Assembly: GCA_036768485.1 (NCBI GenBank)
Contig: JAVLUZ010000142.1
Location: 14,728,407-14,792,406, forward strand
Direction: 5' to 3'
Source: Mermis nigrescens
Lineage: Eukaryota; Nematoda; Enoplea; Mermithida; Mermithidae
DNA: 64,000 nucleotides
Shown piece by piece: positions 61,827 to 64,000 of the stretch (its first letter is position 1; each line of letters opens with the position of its first letter). Both the position numbers and the translations under genes were made by a program. The notes beneath the pieces are model-generated. The model was not told the origin of the DNA, ran no database searches, and saw only the letters and a program-made list of their open reading frames with translations.

Positions 61827-63770
61827 AATGAATGAATGAAATAATTTATTACTGAAACGCGACAATTACGAAAGATGTAAAAGAGTAATAAAACGTACGG
61901 TCAAAAGAATAAAAGCGTACAGCAAAAGGCGACGAGTGAGTCATGAAAATGACGATTTAAGCCCGCCCTATAATAAATTTAGATAAGTCGACATCAATTA
62001 ATCTAGATTTGAATATATTCAAGTTAGGGGAAGAGACTACAAAATCAGGTAGGTGATTCCAAATTGAGATATACTTATAGAAAAAGTCAAATTTTTGTAA
62101 ATTAGAACGGACAAGAGGAACAACTAGCTTGAAACGATTTGTGCAGCGTGTAGTATTTTGATTAAGCACAAAAAAATCTGTCATGCAAAGACAAGATTTT
62201 TGACTAATAATTTGATACATCATACATAAGCAAATATGAAGGCGACGTAATTCTAATCGACACAAATTAAGTTGGTTAAGGCGTTCGTCGTAAGAAAGAG
62301 GGCTATGATATCCAACTATGTATTTAGTAAATTTACGCTGAAGAGTCTCCAGCCTGTTGATATCACTAATATAAGAGGGGTTCCATAAAGCACAGGAATA
62401 TTCAAGGATCGGTCTGACGTAAACAATGAAGGCCTTTACGAGATTATTTTTATCACGCGAAAAGAAGGATTTTCTAATTAGGATAGATCTCAAGAAAGCT
62501 TTCTTGATAATACTGTTGTAATGTTCCTTAAATTTAAGGTTGTGCGAAATGAGCACTCCTAAATCGCGAAGATAGACAGAATCGTTCGTAATAACTTGTG
62601 TATTGAGTGTATATGACAATTTAGGATTATTTTTGCCCAAATATAGGGCTGTGCATTTAGAATATGATATTGGTAAACAATTTCTGGTGGCCCAAATGGA
62701 AATTCTATCTAAATCGGTCTGAAGTGTTTGATAATTGCAGGAAAGATTGAATATTTTTAAGTCATCCGCGAACATAAAAGTCGAACTTGACAAGTTATCG
62801 AAGATATCATTTATAAAAATCAAAAACAACGTAGGTCCAAGAATGGACCCTTGAATAACTCCACTTGTAACAGCGGCATAATCTGAAAAACACTGATTAA
62901 CGCGAACACACTGAATACGATTAGATAGAAAAGCTTTTAACCAATTAAACAGGTGTTGTTGAATACCGTAACTAGTTAATTTAACAAGAAGTTTAGATAT
63001 GTCGACTTTGTCAAAAGCTTTAGCAAAGTCTATATAAATAATATCAACGGTTTCTTTACAATCCAGTGATTTAACCCAAGAATGTTTACAATTTAATAGT
63101 TGCAATTCGCAAGATTTATGTTTTTGGAAACCATATTGAAAAGGTGATATTAATTCATTTGTAGATAAATAAATTGATAGTTGAGTATTAATAATACTTT
63201 CCATTATCTTACAAGTTGAGCAACATAAAGAAACAGGACGATAATTTTCAGTTAATGAGGGGTCACCCTTTTTAATTATAGGTACAACGTAAGCCTCCCT
63301 CCAAATGTCTGGGATATCACCTGATAAAAAAGAAACAGTAAAAATACTGATAAGGGGTTTAAGAAGATAATAAGCTAATTTTTTAACAAAAAAGTTACTT
63401 AAACCATCAGGCGCTATCGAAGTCGAGTTTTTCATCTTAGCAATCGCCCGTGAGACATTATTTTCGTCAAAGACGATGTTTGAAATAGAAAAATCGCCCC
63501 GCTTCTGAAAAACAAAAGAATCGTTAGTATCATCATTGGTAAATACGGAAGAGAAGTAATGATTGAACATATTCGTTTTACAATGAAGATCAGTTACTAC
63601 ATTATTGTCGGTGGAAGTAATAGGTGGAATGCTTCGAGAATTATTTAAACGATTATTTACAAATCTAAAAAAGGATTTCAGATCGTTATGTTGCAATAAA
63701 TTACTTTCCTGTAAGCAAAAATGAATATGAATTTCTTTGCGTAACATTTTACATTTAACATTTAACTTGC
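61827..63770 (-). mobile_element. 5'-truncated LINE with (ATTC)n tail
   Basis: On the minus strand the RT gene is followed by a short 3' UTR and an ATTCATTCATTC tail (61,827-61,842). Sequence homologous to the flank at 63,915-63,965 ('atcgacaactt' / 'attgacaactt') borders the tail, so the LINE appears inserted in another repeat. Confidence 0.7.
61957..63747 (-). CDS. LINE reverse transcriptase, long intact frame
   Basis: A 596-codon uninterrupted frame. RT fingers: SIAPDGLSNFF (residues 110-120) and WREAYVVPIIKKGDPS. Motif A is YIDFAKAFD (about 238-246), motif B SGVIQGSILGPTLF and motif C FADDL (326-330). After that comes the CR1/Jockey-type tail VRPILEYSCALWNPSYISD. The endonuclease domain is missing at the 5' end (truncated insertion). 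The first Met is simply the start of the remaining frame. It differs considerably from the LINE at 51-59 kb, so it is a separate family. The intact frame suggests a fairly recent insertion. Confidence 0.88.
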   Translation of the reverse strand: MLRKEIHIHFCLQESNLLQHNDLKSFFRFVNNRLNNSRSIPPITSTDNNVVTDLHCKTNMFNHYFSSVFTNDDTNDSFVFQKRGDFSISNIVFDENNVSRAIAKMKNSTSIAPDGLSNFFVKKLAYYLLKPLISIFTVSFLSGDIPDIWREAYVVPIIKKGDPSLTENYRPVSLCCSTCKIMESIINTQLSIYLSTNELISPFQYGFQKHKSCELQLLNCKHSWVKSLDCKETVDIIYIDFAKAFDKVDISKLLVKLTSYGIQQHLFNWLKAFLSNRIQCVRVNQCFSDYAAVTSGVIQGSILGPTLFLIFINDIFDNLSSSTFMFADDLKIFNLSCNYQTLQTDLDRISIWATRNCLPISYSKCTALYLGKNNPKLSYTLNTQVITNDSVYLRDLGVLISHNLKFKEHYNSIIKKAFLRSILIRKSFFSRDKNNLVKAFIVYVRPILEYSCALWNPSYISDINRLETLQRKFTKYIVGYHSPLSYDERLNQLNLCRLELRRLHICLCMMYQIISQKSCLCMTDFFVLNQNTTRCTNRFKLVVPLVRSNLQKFDFFYKYISIWNHLPDFVVSSPNLNIFKSRLIDVDLSKFIIGRA

Positions 63771-64000
63771 TCTAGTACTTCTACTATAATTGAAAATCCT
63801 CATCTACTGAACGGATTTGGTCAATGTTTGTGCTGCAAAAATGCGTTTTAGAGAGCCAAAATGTCAAAATTTTCGGCACAGCGCCGGATTGTCTAATCTT
63901 GTATTTGTTATTGAAGCTTAGGCCGCGCCGCACCGTGCCGATCGCAGCACATTTACCTATTGACAACTTGTTCTAGAACTTTACTAAGATTGAAAATCCT
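63765..64000. repeat. Direct repeat of ~35 bp, ~195 bp apart
   Basis: 'cttgctctagtacttctact' with 'attgaaaatcct' at 63,768-63,800 recurs as 'cttgttctagaactttacta' with 'attgaaaatcct' at 63,967-64,000. This may be a satellite unit of about 195 bp running out of the window. Confidence 0.55.

Overview
This window looks like a piece of a large, repeat-rich metazoan genome, probably arthropod. The evidence is a serine-protease gene split by GT-AG introns and a dense mix of CR1-type LINEs, a Penelope-like element, hAT elements, Helitrons, a tRNA-derived SINE, several MITE-like families and a Polinton (Maverick). The species cannot be named from sequence alone. Most DNA outside the named elements consists of dispersed repeats and minisatellites.

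Layout. 0-25 kb: fragments of S1 serine-protease genes, mostly on the minus strand. The best gene has exons at about 24.4 kb (PAN/apple-like), 17.5 kb (His57), 13.4 kb (Asp102), 12.3 kb and 9.8 kb (Ser195). Its introns carry a complete but decayed hAT element with an 8-bp target duplication (14,679-17,115) and a small hAT relative (12,661-13,139). A paralogous set at 2-6.6 kb is inverted-duplicated and partly broken. 18-30 kb: a dispersed repeat family (Z), a non-autonomous Helitron (21,993-23,741) full of satellite, and a 42-bp minisatellite. 48.8 kb: an isolated Ser195 exon on the plus strand.

29.9-38.2 kb is the highlight: a compact virus-like Polinton. It has a broken PolB start, a broken zinc-ribbon ORF, a second small broken ORF and a frameshifted integrase with a chromodomain. 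These are followed by an intact block: FtsK/HerA-type ATPase, three small virion-type proteins, double-jelly-roll major capsid protein, adenain-like protease and penton-type minor capsid protein. Between the integrase and the ATPase, on the opposite strand, lies an intact 171-aa TATA-binding-protein (TBP) homologue with both core repeats and all four DNA-kinking phenylalanines. Eleven of thirteen identified starts have a TATAAATA box (one is TATATATA) 32-46 nt upstream, often overlapping the end of the previous gene. The two starts without a box abut or overlap the preceding gene. I infer a self-contained promoter system: a mobile element carrying its own TBP and a matching set of identical TATA promoters with almost no 5' leader. 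A second, truncated TBP copy lies at 42.9 kb.

38.2-45.5 kb holds tandem arrays, a 3.4-kb imperfect palindrome and the 5' end of a second Helitron. 51-59 kb is a CR1-like LINE split by a 3.7-kb insertion containing a Penelope-like reverse transcriptase, itself interrupted by a foldback element. 61.8-63.75 kb is a second LINE with a long intact RT on the minus strand.
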